From PALSA-1440 sp050011195 (lineage in GTDB: Bacteria; Verrucomicrobiota; Verrucomicrobiia; Limisphaerales; UBA8199): DNA of 64,000 bases. The position numbers and the translations under genes are program-made. The notes beneath the pieces are model-generated. The model was not told the origin of the DNA. It saw nothing but the letters and a program-made list of their open reading frames with translations, and searched no databases. The stretch lies in NCBI GenBank assembly GCA_050011195.1, contig JBEKJO010000002.1:1-64000 (forward strand), written 5' to 3'. Numbering within the stretch: the first letter of the stretch is position 1; every line of letters begins with the position of its first letter. Shown one piece after another: positions 8,145-16,876 of the stretch.

Positions 8145-8750
8145 ATGCCTCGCGCTGAAGTCGAGAGTCGAAAGTCGAGAGTCGAGGGCCGGAGGCCTGC
8201 TCGTGGCCGCTCTGCCCGCGGCTCCCGGCGCGCAACCCTTGAGGCAGCGCTCAAGCGCATCCGATTGCTCCTGTGCGATGTGGACGGTGTCCTGACCGAC
8301 GCGTCCGTGTTCATCAGCGGAGAGGAGGAGATAAAGCAATTCAACATCCGGGACGGCCTGGGCCTGGTGACGTTGCGGCGCCTGGGCGTCAAGGTGGGCT
8401 GGATCTCCAGCCGGCCCTCGGCCGCTACCGAGCGGCGGGCCAGGGAACTCAAAATAGATTTCCTTCGGCAGGAAAAGGGCAGTAAAGTCTGTGCCGTGGA
8501 AAGTCTTCTCGCGCAAACTGGCTTCGGTTGGGACGAGGTCTGCTATGTGGGCGATGACATTGTCGATCTGGGTGTCCTGAAACGCGCGGGGGTGGCCGTG
8601 GCGGTCGCCAACGGCGTGGCCGAAACGCAGGCCGCCGCCGATTACGTCACCCGGGCGGGCGGCGGGCATGGGGCGGTGCGAGAGGTTGTGGAACTGATTT
8701 TGAAGGCGCAAGACAAGTGGTCGCGCCTCGTGGCGGAACACGCAGCCTGA
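8145..8750 (+). CDS. kdsC: 3-deoxy-D-manno-octulosonate 8-phosphate phosphatase (HAD)
   Basis: Removes the phosphate from Kdo-8-phosphate. 201 residues: the HAD motif LLCDVDGVLTDASVFI starts at about residue 43, then WISSRPS, and GDDIVDLGVLKRAG as motif IV. The first 37 residues are an Arg-rich extension absent from typical KdsC, and part of it (about residues 6-14, VESRKSRVEG) is encoded by a heptamer array. No other in-frame start precedes the HAD core, so the array is probably translated. It overlaps nothing but is 1 bp from kdsA and 8 bp from the LptC/A-like gene. Confidence 0.93.
   Translation: MPRAEVESRKSRVEGRRPARGRSARGSRRATLEAALKRIRLLLCDVDGVLTDASVFISGEEEIKQFNIRDGLGLVTLRRLGVKVGWISSRPSAATERRARELKIDFLRQEKGSKVCAVESLLAQTGFGWDEVCYVGDDIVDLGVLKRAGVAVAVANGVAETQAAADYVTRAGGGHGAVREVVELILKAQDKWSRLVAEHAA
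8160..8187. repeat. Heptamer tandem array (GTCGAGA type) inside kdsC
   Basis: Four 7-bp units GTCGAGA, GTCGAAA, GTCGAGA, GTCGAGG lie five codons into kdsC and encode part of its non-conserved N-terminal extension. Confidence 0.85.
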
Positions 8751-8758
8751 GCCAAGTA

Positions 8759-10609
8759 ATGAACCGGAGAAATCATCGTTATGTCCGCGTCGCGCTGGTG
8801 GTGCTCGCGCTGGGCCTGGCGATGCTCCCCTGGCCCGGGCGCGCGCAACCCATTGTGGGAGGGCAACGGTTCAAGTTCTCCGAGTATTATGACCCGCCGC
8901 ATGAAACCCAAATGAAATCATTGCTGGAAGGCGCCCAAGCCCAACGTGAGCCAGACGGGCGGGTTCTGGTCACCGAAGCCAAATGGCGGACCTTCCGCGT
9001 GAGCGGCGAGGGCGAACTGGCCGCGGAAGCTCCCCAATGCTTCTATGATCAGGGCCAAAGGACGGTTAGTTCCTCCGGGCCGCTGCACGTGGAAACCGCC
9101 GATGGGAAATTCTCGATCGACGGAGAGGGGTTCCTGTGGCGGCAGACCAATTCCGTTCTCCTGGTCTCGAATCGCGTCCATACGATAGTCCATCCTGAGT
9201 TGCTCGGCCCGCCATCCGCCACCCCCCTTACGAATGCGCCCGCAGAGGCGACGCCGGGCATCGATATCTTCTCGGATCGGTTCGAATACGCGCAGCTTTC
9301 CGGCTTGGGCGTTTACCAGGGGAACGTGCGCGTGGCGGGGACGAATCTGAGCGCCACTGCAAGCCGGCTGACCATTGTATTACCGGTGGCTGAGCACCGG
9401 ATGCAAACCCTCACGGCCGAGCAAAATGTGATCATCGACTACGAAAAGATCCACGCGACGGGCGAGCGGGCGTTCTACTCGGCGGACACGGACCTGATTC
9501 AGTTGAGCGGCCTGCCTAGGCCGACCTGGCGGATCGAGGACAAAGACGGGAGCGGGGACGAGCTTGTGTTCGACCGGACCAACCGGGTTTTTCGTGCCAG
9601 CGGCCACGCCCGGCTGAAAATGCCCGCCCAGAGCATGGGAGCCTCCGGCCTCTTCTCACAGCCCGAGTCCGCCTCCGCGGCTTCGCTCCCGCCGACCAAT
9701 CAATTTGTCGATATCCTGTGCGACCATTACGAGCTGCGGACCAACCTGGCGGTCTTTCACGACCAGGTGCGCGTCAGCGAACGCCTCGGCGATCAACTGC
9801 AAGGAGAGATGAGTTGTAGCCTGATGACGCTCACTTTCTCCGGCACCAATGAGTTGCAGAAAATGGTGGCCGAGCGCCAGGTCGTCATCGCACGGGTGGA
9901 CAGCCAATTCACGGCGGACACGGCGGAGTACACTGGCACCAACGGTGTGCTGGAATTGACGGGGAACCCCGCCTGGCGGGCCGGTCCACGCGAAGGGAAG
10001 GGCGATCGGGTGCGGGCCAATCTCGCGCGCGAGGAAATGCTCGTGCGCGGAAACGCCTTCATGAGATTGCCGGCCGCCGAACTGGGCCAATCCGCGGTCA
10101 CCGCGTTGGGCACGCCTGGACCCGGCGGAGCAAAGGGGACGACGAATGAGTTCACGGAGATCTTCTCCGAAGAGTATCTCCTGACGCCGGCTGCGGCCCT
10201 GTTCCGGGGCCGCGTGCGGATCGAGCATCCGCAGATGAAGGAGACCTGCGAAGAGCTGACGATGCTCACGCCGCCCGAGCTTGGGAAGGACGGCCGCATG
10301 ATCATCGCCGAACCGGCGGTCGTCTTCGACGTCGTGGATGACCAGGGCCGCAACTTTCATGGCACGGGCGAGAAGACAGTTTACACTCGCCGCCTGACCA
10401 CCACCGTAACCAATGACATCCTGGACCTGACCGGAAATCCGGCAGTTCTGGAAGCGACCAATTTCGTGGGCCGGAACAAGGTCTTCACCCTGGACCTCAC
10501 GAGCCACAAGCTTATGGCCCCGGGAAAGTATAACATTCGGGGCACGCTGCCCGCCGCCAGCACGAACATGTTTCAGCCGCCGAAGAAACGGACCAGCAAG
10601 TTAACATAA
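8759..10609 (+). CDS. LptC/LptA-like LPS transport protein with three OstA modules
   Basis: 616 residues from the ATG at 8759, which opens a signal peptide (VALVVLALGLAMLPWPGRAQ). After an N-terminal part resembling LptC (about residues 30-160, including GEGFLWRQTNSVLLVSNRVHT) come three OstA/LptA modules starting near residues 167, 317 and 466 (GIDIFSDRFEYAQLSG, VDILCDHYELRTN, TEIFSEEYLLTPAA). Each ends in a variant of LELTGNPAW. The roughly 150-residue period suggests one long beta-jellyroll bridge carrying LPS across the periplasm. LptA and LptC are normally separate small proteins of under 200 residues. lptB begins 8 bp downstream, supporting the role. No inner-membrane anchor other than the signal peptide is visible. 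Confidence 0.8.
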   Translation: MNRRNHRYVRVALVVLALGLAMLPWPGRAQPIVGGQRFKFSEYYDPPHETQMKSLLEGAQAQREPDGRVLVTEAKWRTFRVSGEGELAAEAPQCFYDQGQRTVSSSGPLHVETADGKFSIDGEGFLWRQTNSVLLVSNRVHTIVHPELLGPPSATPLTNAPAEATPGIDIFSDRFEYAQLSGLGVYQGNVRVAGTNLSATASRLTIVLPVAEHRMQTLTAEQNVIIDYEKIHATGERAFYSADTDLIQLSGLPRPTWRIEDKDGSGDELVFDRTNRVFRASGHARLKMPAQSMGASGLFSQPESASAASLPPTNQFVDILCDHYELRTNLAVFHDQVRVSERLGDQLQGEMSCSLMTLTFSGTNELQKMVAERQVVIARVDSQFTADTAEYTGTNGVLELTGNPAWRAGPREGKGDRVRANLAREEMLVRGNAFMRLPAAELGQSAVTALGTPGPGGAKGTTNEFTEIFSEEYLLTPAAALFRGRVRIEHPQMKETCEELTMLTPPELGKDGRMIIAEPAVVFDVVDDQGRNFHGTGEKTVYTRRLTTTVTNDILDLTGNPAVLEATNFVGRNKVFTLDLTSHKLMAPGKYNIRGTLPAASTNMFQPPKKRTSKLT

Positions 10610-10617
10610 CGCCTGCT

Positions 10618-11382
<765 letters not shown>

Positions 11383-11399
11383 AGCGGCCTACCGGGAAA

Positions 11400-11537
11400 T
11401 GGAGTGTTGGAGTGATGGAGTATGGGAGTACTGCCAAAAACGTTTGCCTCCGAGCAAGGGGCTCGCGCCACTCCGTCCCGTTACCTCCTCACTCCATTAT
11501 TCCATCACCCCATCACTCCACCACTCCATTACCCCAC
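11400..11537. repeat. Octamer arrays in inverted orientation (TGGAGTGN type)
   Basis: Four direct 8-bp units (TGGAGTGT, TGGAGTGA, TGGAGTAT, GGGAGTAC; 11400-11431) are followed after a 58-bp spacer by six units of the complementary type (CACTCCAT, TATTCCAT, CACCCCAT, CACTCCAC, CACTCCAT, TACCCCAC; 11490-11537). Together they form a large dyad between lptB and hprK. The same element type is inside the macroglobulin gene at 33869. Confidence 0.85.
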
Positions 11538-11545
11538 TTCCCGCC

Positions 11546-12493
11546 ATGCAACGTGACACCATAACCGTCGAGCGGTTCTACACCGAACACGCCAGCGCCC
11601 TGGAGCTCAACCTGGTCGCCGGAGCGACCGGGCTCAAGCGGATCATTCGCGAGCCCACGGTCAATCGCCCGGGCCTGGTCCTGTCCGGGTTCACGCGTTA
11701 CTTCGCCAACAAACGCTTGCAGGTCATCGGCAATGCCGAAGCGTTCTTTCTGAAATCCCTCTCCCCCGAGGAGCAGGCCAAACGGTACGAAATCTTCTTC
11801 TCCTACAAAGTGCCCGGCGTCGTCTTTTCCCGCAACCTGCATCCGAACAAGCTGTTCATGAAAGCCGCGGAGGAGGCCCGGGTGCCGATCTTCCGCTGCC
11901 CGATGGTGACGATGAAGTTCATCAACCTGGCCACGCTGGCGCTGGAGATGATGTTCGCCCCGCGCGGGACCGAGATGGGCAGCATGGTCGATATCCTCGG
12001 TGTGGGCGTGATCATCCGCGGCGAAAGCGGCATCGGCAAAAGCGAAAGTGTCCTGGCGCTCATCGAACGGGGTTACAGCCTCGTCGCCGACGACATTACC
12101 AAAGTCACCCTGGTGGACGGCCGGGAAGTGGTGGGCACCAGCGCCGAAGTCACGCGCGATCACATGGAAGTGCGCGGCATCGGCATCATCAACGTCGCCG
12201 CCATGTTCGGCGTCAAGAGCATCCGGCACGAAAAGCGGGTGGACCTGGTCATTACCTTGAGGTCGTGGAATGAAGTGGCAGACGTGGACCGCCTCGGTCT
12301 GGAGCAGGAATTCGTCAAAGTCCTCGGCATCGACGTGCCGCACATTACCATTCCCGTGCGGCCCGGCCGCGACCTGGCGCGGTTGATCGAAGTGGCCGCC
12401 TTTCAGGCCAAGCTCAAGTCCGCCGGCTATAATCCGGCCAAGGAGCTCAATGACCGGCTCATTTCCCGGATGGCGGCGGCGGCCAAACTTTAG
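11546..12493 (+). CDS. hprK: HPr kinase/phosphorylase
   Basis: Phosphorylates HPr on its regulatory serine and reverses the reaction. 315 residues from the ATG at 11546 (MQRDTITVERFYTEHA); the frame is open upstream only because it crosses the octamer arrays. The Walker A GESGIGKSE and following VADDITKV hold the catalytic Lys, Glu and Asp residues of the family. The HprK signature HMEVRGIGIINVAAMFG is intact. ptsH is 51 bp downstream. No EI or sugar EII gene is visible, so this may be a regulatory rather than transport PTS. Confidence 0.95.
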   Translation: MQRDTITVERFYTEHASALELNLVAGATGLKRIIREPTVNRPGLVLSGFTRYFANKRLQVIGNAEAFFLKSLSPEEQAKRYEIFFSYKVPGVVFSRNLHPNKLFMKAAEEARVPIFRCPMVTMKFINLATLALEMMFAPRGTEMGSMVDILGVGVIIRGESGIGKSESVLALIERGYSLVADDITKVTLVDGREVVGTSAEVTRDHMEVRGIGIINVAAMFGVKSIRHEKRVDLVITLRSWNEVADVDRLGLEQEFVKVLGIDVPHITIPVRPGRDLARLIEVAAFQAKLKSAGYNPAKELNDRLISRMAAAAKL

Positions 12494-12544
12494 AATTCAG
12501 TAGCGCAGTCGCTCGTCTTCGGGTAACTATAATCGCAAGACCGA

Positions 12545-12844
12545 ATGAGCGCGAAAGCAATAGCCGACGGCGGTTCCGTAATGACCAAAGATTTTCATGT
12601 GTCGAACAAGCTGGGCATTCATGCCCGGCCCGCGGCCATGTTTGTCAAAACCGCCAACCGTTTTAGCTGCGACATATTCGTGGAGAAGGACGGCGAGAAG
12701 GTTAACGGCAAGAGCATCATGGGCCTGATGATGCTGGCTGCCGGCCCCGGCAGCAAAGTCACCGTCCATGCCAGCGGCCATGATGCCTCCCAGGCGCTGG
12801 CCGAACTGGAAACCCTCATCAACCGTAAGTTCGACGAAGAGTGA
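12545..12844 (+). CDS. ptsH: HPr phosphocarrier protein
   Basis: 99 residues from ATG 12545, or 87 from the in-frame ATG at 12581, which fits family length better and places the active-site histidine of GIHARPA at residue 14 and the regulatory serine of NGKSIMGL at residue 45. The spacing of 31 residues between them is canonical. Both phosphorylation sites are therefore intact: His for phosphotransfer from EI, Ser for HprK. Neither start has a clear Shine-Dalgarno sequence. It lies directly behind hprK. Confidence 0.94.
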   Translation: MSAKAIADGGSVMTKDFHVSNKLGIHARPAAMFVKTANRFSCDIFVEKDGEKVNGKSIMGLMMLAAGPGSKVTVHASGHDASQALAELETLINRKFDEE

Positions 12845-12852
12845 GCCTATGG

Positions 12853-12961
12853 GTTGCCTGGTTGCATCGTTACATGGTTGCAAGGCCCAGTCCCGGGCAA
12901 CGATGCAACGAGGCAATCATGTAACCAGGCAACTTTGTAACCTGGCAACATCATAACCGCC
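12853..12961. repeat. Octamer arrays in inverted orientation (GTTGCATG / CAACGATG type)
   Basis: Four direct 8-bp units (GTTGCCTG, GTTGCATC, GTTACATG, GTTGCAAG; 12853-12884) are followed, after a short GC spacer, by eight units of the complementary type (CAACGATG, CAACGAGG, CAATCATG, TAACCAGG, CAACTTTG, TAACCTGG, CAACATCA, TAACCGCC; 12898-12961). The array ends 2 bp before the gatC start and fills the ptsH-gatC gap. Confidence 0.85.
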
Positions 12962-12963
12962 CT

Positions 12964-13251
12964 ATGGCTGCAGTCGAAATTGACGTAAAGTATGTCGCCC
13001 ACCTCGCCCGCCTGTCCCTCTCGCCCGAGGAGGAGCGGAAAATCGGCGAGCAATTGGGCAACATCCTCGGCTACATCGAGAAGCTGAAGGAAGTCGATGT
13101 CAGCGGAGTCGAACCGACGGCCCACGCCTTTCCGCTAGTCAACGTGACCCGGCTGGATGAGGTTCGCCCGTCGATCAGCCACGAAGACGCCCTCCGCAAC
13201 GCGCCGGCCCAAGCCAACGGCCTGTTTATCGTCCCGAAGATCGTCGAATAA
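12964..13251 (+). CDS. gatC: Asp-tRNA(Asn)/Glu-tRNA(Gln) amidotransferase subunit C
   Basis: 95 residues, full length for GatC. The family pattern is clear: KYVAHLARLSLSPEEE, LGNILGYIEKLKEVDVSGVEPTAHA, LDEVRPS and the C-terminal NGLFIVPKIVE. GatC is the small wrapping subunit that stabilises GatA in the GatCAB complex, which amidates mischarged Glu-tRNA(Gln) or Asp-tRNA(Asn). gatA and gatB are not adjacent, although they often follow gatC; the next gene is unrelated. Confidence 0.95.
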   Translation: MAAVEIDVKYVAHLARLSLSPEEERKIGEQLGNILGYIEKLKEVDVSGVEPTAHAFPLVNVTRLDEVRPSISHEDALRNAPAQANGLFIVPKIVE

Positions 13252-13341
13252 GATACAGAGGCCCAGGTTAGCTATCCGCTCCGGAAAGGCGGCGAGGTTT
13301 TCGGGGGGGAGCATTTCCTGCCCTTCCCCGTCTAACCGCTT

Positions 13342-15666
13342 ATGAAAAGATGGACCATTGTGGCGGCTTGGCTCGGTTTGTTTTGGGCAGTTGCGCCGGC
13401 GTTGGGGGCCGGCCTCATCATTGTGGAGGACGCGCATTGGCAGCCAGGGCCAATGCCACCCCCTTTCGTCCCGCCGCGACCGCCGCGCGCTTTCCCCCCG
13501 CCCCGCCCCTACCGCTTCGCCCCGCTGGACGTGAACTACGTCAAGGTCAACACGCGCATTACCGAGCAGGTGGCCGTCACGGCCGTGGACCAGGAATTCT
13601 ACAACCCGAATTCAGCGAGGCTTGAAGGCACCTTCGTGTTTCCCGTCCCCAGGGGCGCGCACATTGACAAGTTCACGATGGAAATCGACGGCAAACAGGT
13701 CGAAGCCGAGCTGCTCCCCGCCGACAAGGCACGGCGGATTTATGAGGACATCGTCCGCAAGCTCAAAGACCCGGCGCTGCTCGAATATGCGGGGCGCGAC
13801 GTGTTCAAGGTCCGCATCTTCCCCATCGAGCCGAACAGCAAGAAACGCATCACCCTCTCCTACACCGAACTCCTCAAGGCGGATGACGGCCTCGTCAGCT
13901 ATGTGCTGCCGCTCAACACGGAGAAATTCTCCGCGAAGCCCATCCGGAACGTCAGCGTGAAGGTCGAGCTGGAAAGCCAGCGTCCGCTCAAGTCGATCTA
14001 CTCGCCCAGCCACGCGGTCGAGGTGAAACGGCACAACCCGACCCGGGCGACCGCCAGCTATGAGGCGACCGAGGTTCAGCCGGACACGGACTTCGCGCTC
14101 TATTTCGCGCCGGAGAAGGACGAGATCGGCGTCAACCTGCTGACTCACCGCCAGAGCGACGAGGACGGCTATTTTCTGCTGCTCGCTTCGCCGGGTGTGG
14201 ACGTGAAAGAACAGCAGGTCGTGATGAAGGACATCGCGTTCGTGCTGGACACTTCCGGCTCCATGGCCGGCAAGAAACTGGAGCAGGCCAGGAAGGCGCT
14301 GCAGTTCTGCGTCGAAAACCTGAATGACGGCGACCGCTTCGAGATTATCCGGTTCTCCACCGAGGTCGAGCCGCTCTTCAACCAGCTCGTCAAGGCCACC
14401 GAACAGAACCGCTCCAAGGCCAACGACTTCGTCAGGAACCTCAAACCTATTGGCGCCACGGCGATTGACGACGCGCTGCGCACGGCGCTGGCGTTGCGGC
14501 CAGGCCAGGGCGACCGCCCCTTCGCGGTGATTTTCCTCACGGATGGCCAGCCGACCATCGGCACCACCGATGAAGACCAAATCGTCGCGAACGTGAAAAA
14601 GGAGAGCGACGGCCACACGCGCGTCTTCTGCTTCGGCATCGGCACGGATGTCAACACGCATTTGCTGGACCGGATCACCGAGGACACCCGCGCCGTCAGC
14701 CAGTACGTCCTGCCCGAAGAGGACCTGGAAGTAAAGGTCTCGAGCTTCTTCTCGAAGATCAAAGAGCCGGTCCTCGCGAATCCCACTTTGAAGTTCACCG
14801 GCGGCATTCGCGCGACCAGGCTCTATCCCTCGCCGCTGCCCGACCTGTTCAAAGGCGAGCAACTGGTATTGGTCGGGCGCTACTCCGGCCAGGGCGAGGC
14901 GGCGGTCATCGTCGAAGGGACCGTGAACGGCGCGGCCAGGAAGTTTGCCTGCGAAGTGAAATTCCCGGAGGAAGCTTCCGAAAACGAATTCATCCCGCGT
15001 CTGTGGGCCACCCGGCGCGTGGGCTGCCTGCTGGACGAAATCCGGCTGCACGGCGAAAACTCCGAGCTGCGCGACGAAGTGACCGAACTGGCGCGCCAGT
15101 ACAGCATCGTAACGCCTTACACCGCTTACCTGATCCTCGAAGACGAAACCCAGCGCAATGTGCCGATGGCCCTGCGCTCGCTGCAAGAATTTGGCGGCGA
15201 CGGCGGCGCGCGCATAGAAGCGAAGAAGGCCTGGAGCGACTTCAAAGATGTGCGTGACGGCGAGAGGGCCGTGGCGGGCGCGCGGTACGACTCGGTCTTC
15301 AAAGGAGCGGTTGCCGCGGCGCCCACGGCGGCCAATGGCGTTCTCGAATCGCGGCGGGCGCTGGGGCTTTCCACCGTCGCAGGCGCCACGCCCGAAGCTT
15401 CACCGGCTGACCGCATCAAAGAGCGGCTGGTTCAGTATTCGCAGCAGGCGCAGTTCGTCGCCGGCAAGAGCTTCTTCCAGAACGACCAGCAATGGATTGA
15501 CTCCGCCGTCCAGAAGCATCCGAACGCCCAACACGTGCGCATCCACTTCGGCTCGGCGGAATACTTCGCCTTGGTCGCGCAGAAGCCCAACGCGCTGCCC
15601 TGGCTGGCGCTGGGGCAAAACGTGCAGTTCGTTTTGGATCACACGGTCTATGACATTTACGAGTAA
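13342..15666 (+). CDS. Exported VIT and von Willebrand A domain protein
   Basis: 774 residues. Signal peptide MKRWTIVAAWLGLFWAVAPALGA, then a Pro-rich spacer (about residues 35-60) and a VIT domain (about 65-200: YVKVNTRITEQVAVTAVDQEF, GTFVFPVP, VFKVRIFPIEPNSKKRITLSY). The VWA domain (about 295-475) has an intact MIDAS: DTSGSMAGKK, the Thr of GATAIDDAL and the Asp of FLTDGQPT. The architecture is that of inter-alpha-trypsin-inhibitor heavy chains. No sortase motif, PEP-CTERM or C-terminal transmembrane helix is seen, so the protein is probably periplasmic or released. Metal-dependent protein binding is likely; partner unknown. It stands alone. Confidence 0.88.
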   Translation: MKRWTIVAAWLGLFWAVAPALGAGLIIVEDAHWQPGPMPPPFVPPRPPRAFPPPRPYRFAPLDVNYVKVNTRITEQVAVTAVDQEFYNPNSARLEGTFVFPVPRGAHIDKFTMEIDGKQVEAELLPADKARRIYEDIVRKLKDPALLEYAGRDVFKVRIFPIEPNSKKRITLSYTELLKADDGLVSYVLPLNTEKFSAKPIRNVSVKVELESQRPLKSIYSPSHAVEVKRHNPTRATASYEATEVQPDTDFALYFAPEKDEIGVNLLTHRQSDEDGYFLLLASPGVDVKEQQVVMKDIAFVLDTSGSMAGKKLEQARKALQFCVENLNDGDRFEIIRFSTEVEPLFNQLVKATEQNRSKANDFVRNLKPIGATAIDDALRTALALRPGQGDRPFAVIFLTDGQPTIGTTDEDQIVANVKKESDGHTRVFCFGIGTDVNTHLLDRITEDTRAVSQYVLPEEDLEVKVSSFFSKIKEPVLANPTLKFTGGIRATRLYPSPLPDLFKGEQLVLVGRYSGQGEAAVIVEGTVNGAARKFACEVKFPEEASENEFIPRLWATRRVGCLLDEIRLHGENSELRDEVTELARQYSIVTPYTAYLILEDETQRNVPMALRSLQEFGGDGGARIEAKKAWSDFKDVRDGERAVAGARYDSVFKGAVAAAPTAANGVLESRRALGLSTVAGATPEASPADRIKERLVQYSQQAQFVAGKSFFQNDQQWIDSAVQKHPNAQHVRIHFGSAEYFALVAQKPNALPWLALGQNVQFVLDHTVYDIYE

Positions 15667-15673
15667 GTTGGAA

Positions 15674-16093
15674 CTAATCCGGATACACGAACTCGACCGG
15701 TGTGTGGAGCTCGGGATGCAGGCTTTGTTTGACCGGGCAGGCTTTGGCGGCAGCTTCCAATTTGGCACGATCGGCAGCGGATAACGGTTTGCCTCGGGGG
15801 AAGACCAACCGGGTCTTGAGCGCGCCAATGCGACGGACCGGCGCAGCGGCCATCTCCTTGATGACCTGGACCTGGAGGCCGTCGAGGTTCAAGTTGTTCC
15901 GCTCTGCCACCAGTCCCATGATCGTCGCCATGCAGGCGCCCAGCGCCGTCGCCACCAGGTCCGTAGGCGAAAAGGCAGCGCCCTTGCCGCCATTATCCAC
16001 CGGTGCGTCGGTGGTTAAGGTTTGCCTGGACGGTCCATGTATGGCGGTGCAGTGAAGCCCGCCTTCGTAAGTGAGGTTGATTTCAACGGCCAT
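15674..16093 (-). CDS. OsmC family peroxiredoxin-like protein
   Basis: 139 residues. OsmC/Ohr fold with both expected cysteines: one in TALGACMATIMGLVAER, the other in AAKACPVKQSLHPEL. FSPTDLVATALG is the family's central helix. OsmC/Ohr proteins reduce organic hydroperoxides with the cysteine pair; the YhfA-like branch has less certain substrates, and this one looks nearer to that branch. It is convergent with the VIT/VWA gene, 7 bp away. Confidence 0.88.
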   Translation of the reverse strand: MAVEINLTYEGGLHCTAIHGPSRQTLTTDAPVDNGGKGAAFSPTDLVATALGACMATIMGLVAERNNLNLDGLQVQVIKEMAAAPVRRIGALKTRLVFPRGKPLSAADRAKLEAAAKACPVKQSLHPELHTPVEFVYPD

Positions 16094-16251
16094 AATAAGC
16101 TAAAGGATCAAGTTTGCGCCGCACTATAGGGCCGTGGGCGCCCTTTTCAAAGCCCGCATTTGGCGTCTGCCCTCCCCACCTTCCGGCGCGCCGGCGGAAC
16201 CTCGACGGGAGGCTCGACAATTCTCCCCCGCCGCGCAACACTGCCCGACCG

Positions 16252-16860
16252 ATGGCCACTAACGCCGATGCTCCGCTCGACCTGCTCTGGAAGGAATACA
16301 GCCTGGGCTTCCGCGACTTCGACGATTTGACGCTCGCGCGCTGGCTGGCCCAAACGCTCGGCCAGCTTGCGGGCAAAACCTGGCGGCTCTCGCATCCGCT
16401 GCTCGGCGCCCACCGCCTGGCCGCGCAGTTGGCCCACGAGCGCCAGATCTGGCTCCAGCGCCTGGTCACGCCCCCGCCCGCCTATTCCGAATCGCCTTGC
16501 TGCCGCGCGCCGATGCTGCCGCTGCTCACGCGGGACGTGCATGAGGCCGGGTTGATTTGCCAGCATTGCAGCGAAACGCTCGTCCCATTCGACGATCTCC
16601 CCGCGACCCTGCAAGCCGGCTTCGCGGCCTGGGCGGCCGAGTATGGCCCTGTCCATGCCGTCGCCCACTGGGACGACCGCCAGCGCAAAGCCGCCGGGGA
16701 CTACGACCACGCCTACGAAAACGCCGCTGAAGAAGCCGAGCGACTGCTCGCCCAAGCCGGTCGCCAGCTTGCGCCCCAGTTGCTCGAGTTCTATGCCGCT
16801 GTGGTCTGGGAAGACCAGGACGAGTGCCTCGAAGTGCGGCCCGAGGACGTGCAACTCTGA
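16252..16860 (+). CDS. Uncharacterised protein with a CxxC zinc-binding pair
   Basis: 202 residues from the ATG at 16252 (MATNADAPLDLLWKEYSLG); the frame extends upstream but that part is low-complexity and Arg/Pro-rich. No signal peptide or membrane segment. A central ESPCCRAP and LICQHCSETLVPFDDLP suggest a treble-clef-like or zinc-ribbon site. The second half is helical and acidic (AYENAAEEAERLLAQAGRQLAPQLLEFYAA) and ends VWEDQDECLEVRPEDVQL. I do not recognise the family. Codon usage matches the neighbours, so I take it as a real gene. Confidence 0.7.
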   Translation: MATNADAPLDLLWKEYSLGFRDFDDLTLARWLAQTLGQLAGKTWRLSHPLLGAHRLAAQLAHERQIWLQRLVTPPPAYSESPCCRAPMLPLLTRDVHEAGLICQHCSETLVPFDDLPATLQAGFAAWAAEYGPVHAVAHWDDRQRKAAGDYDHAYENAAEEAERLLAQAGRQLAPQLLEFYAAVVWEDQDECLEVRPEDVQL

Positions 16861-16876
16861 CTCCTCGTCTTAACCT

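Noticed and set aside
11399..11545. N-terminal extension of HprK from the upstream ATG
   Set aside because: The extension is translated octamer array (SITPSLHHSITPLP) with no homology to HprK. The ATG at 11546 gives the family N-terminus.
12964..13251. gatC as the first gene of a gatCAB operon
   Set aside because: The following gene encodes a VIT/VWA protein; neither gatA nor gatB is in the window.
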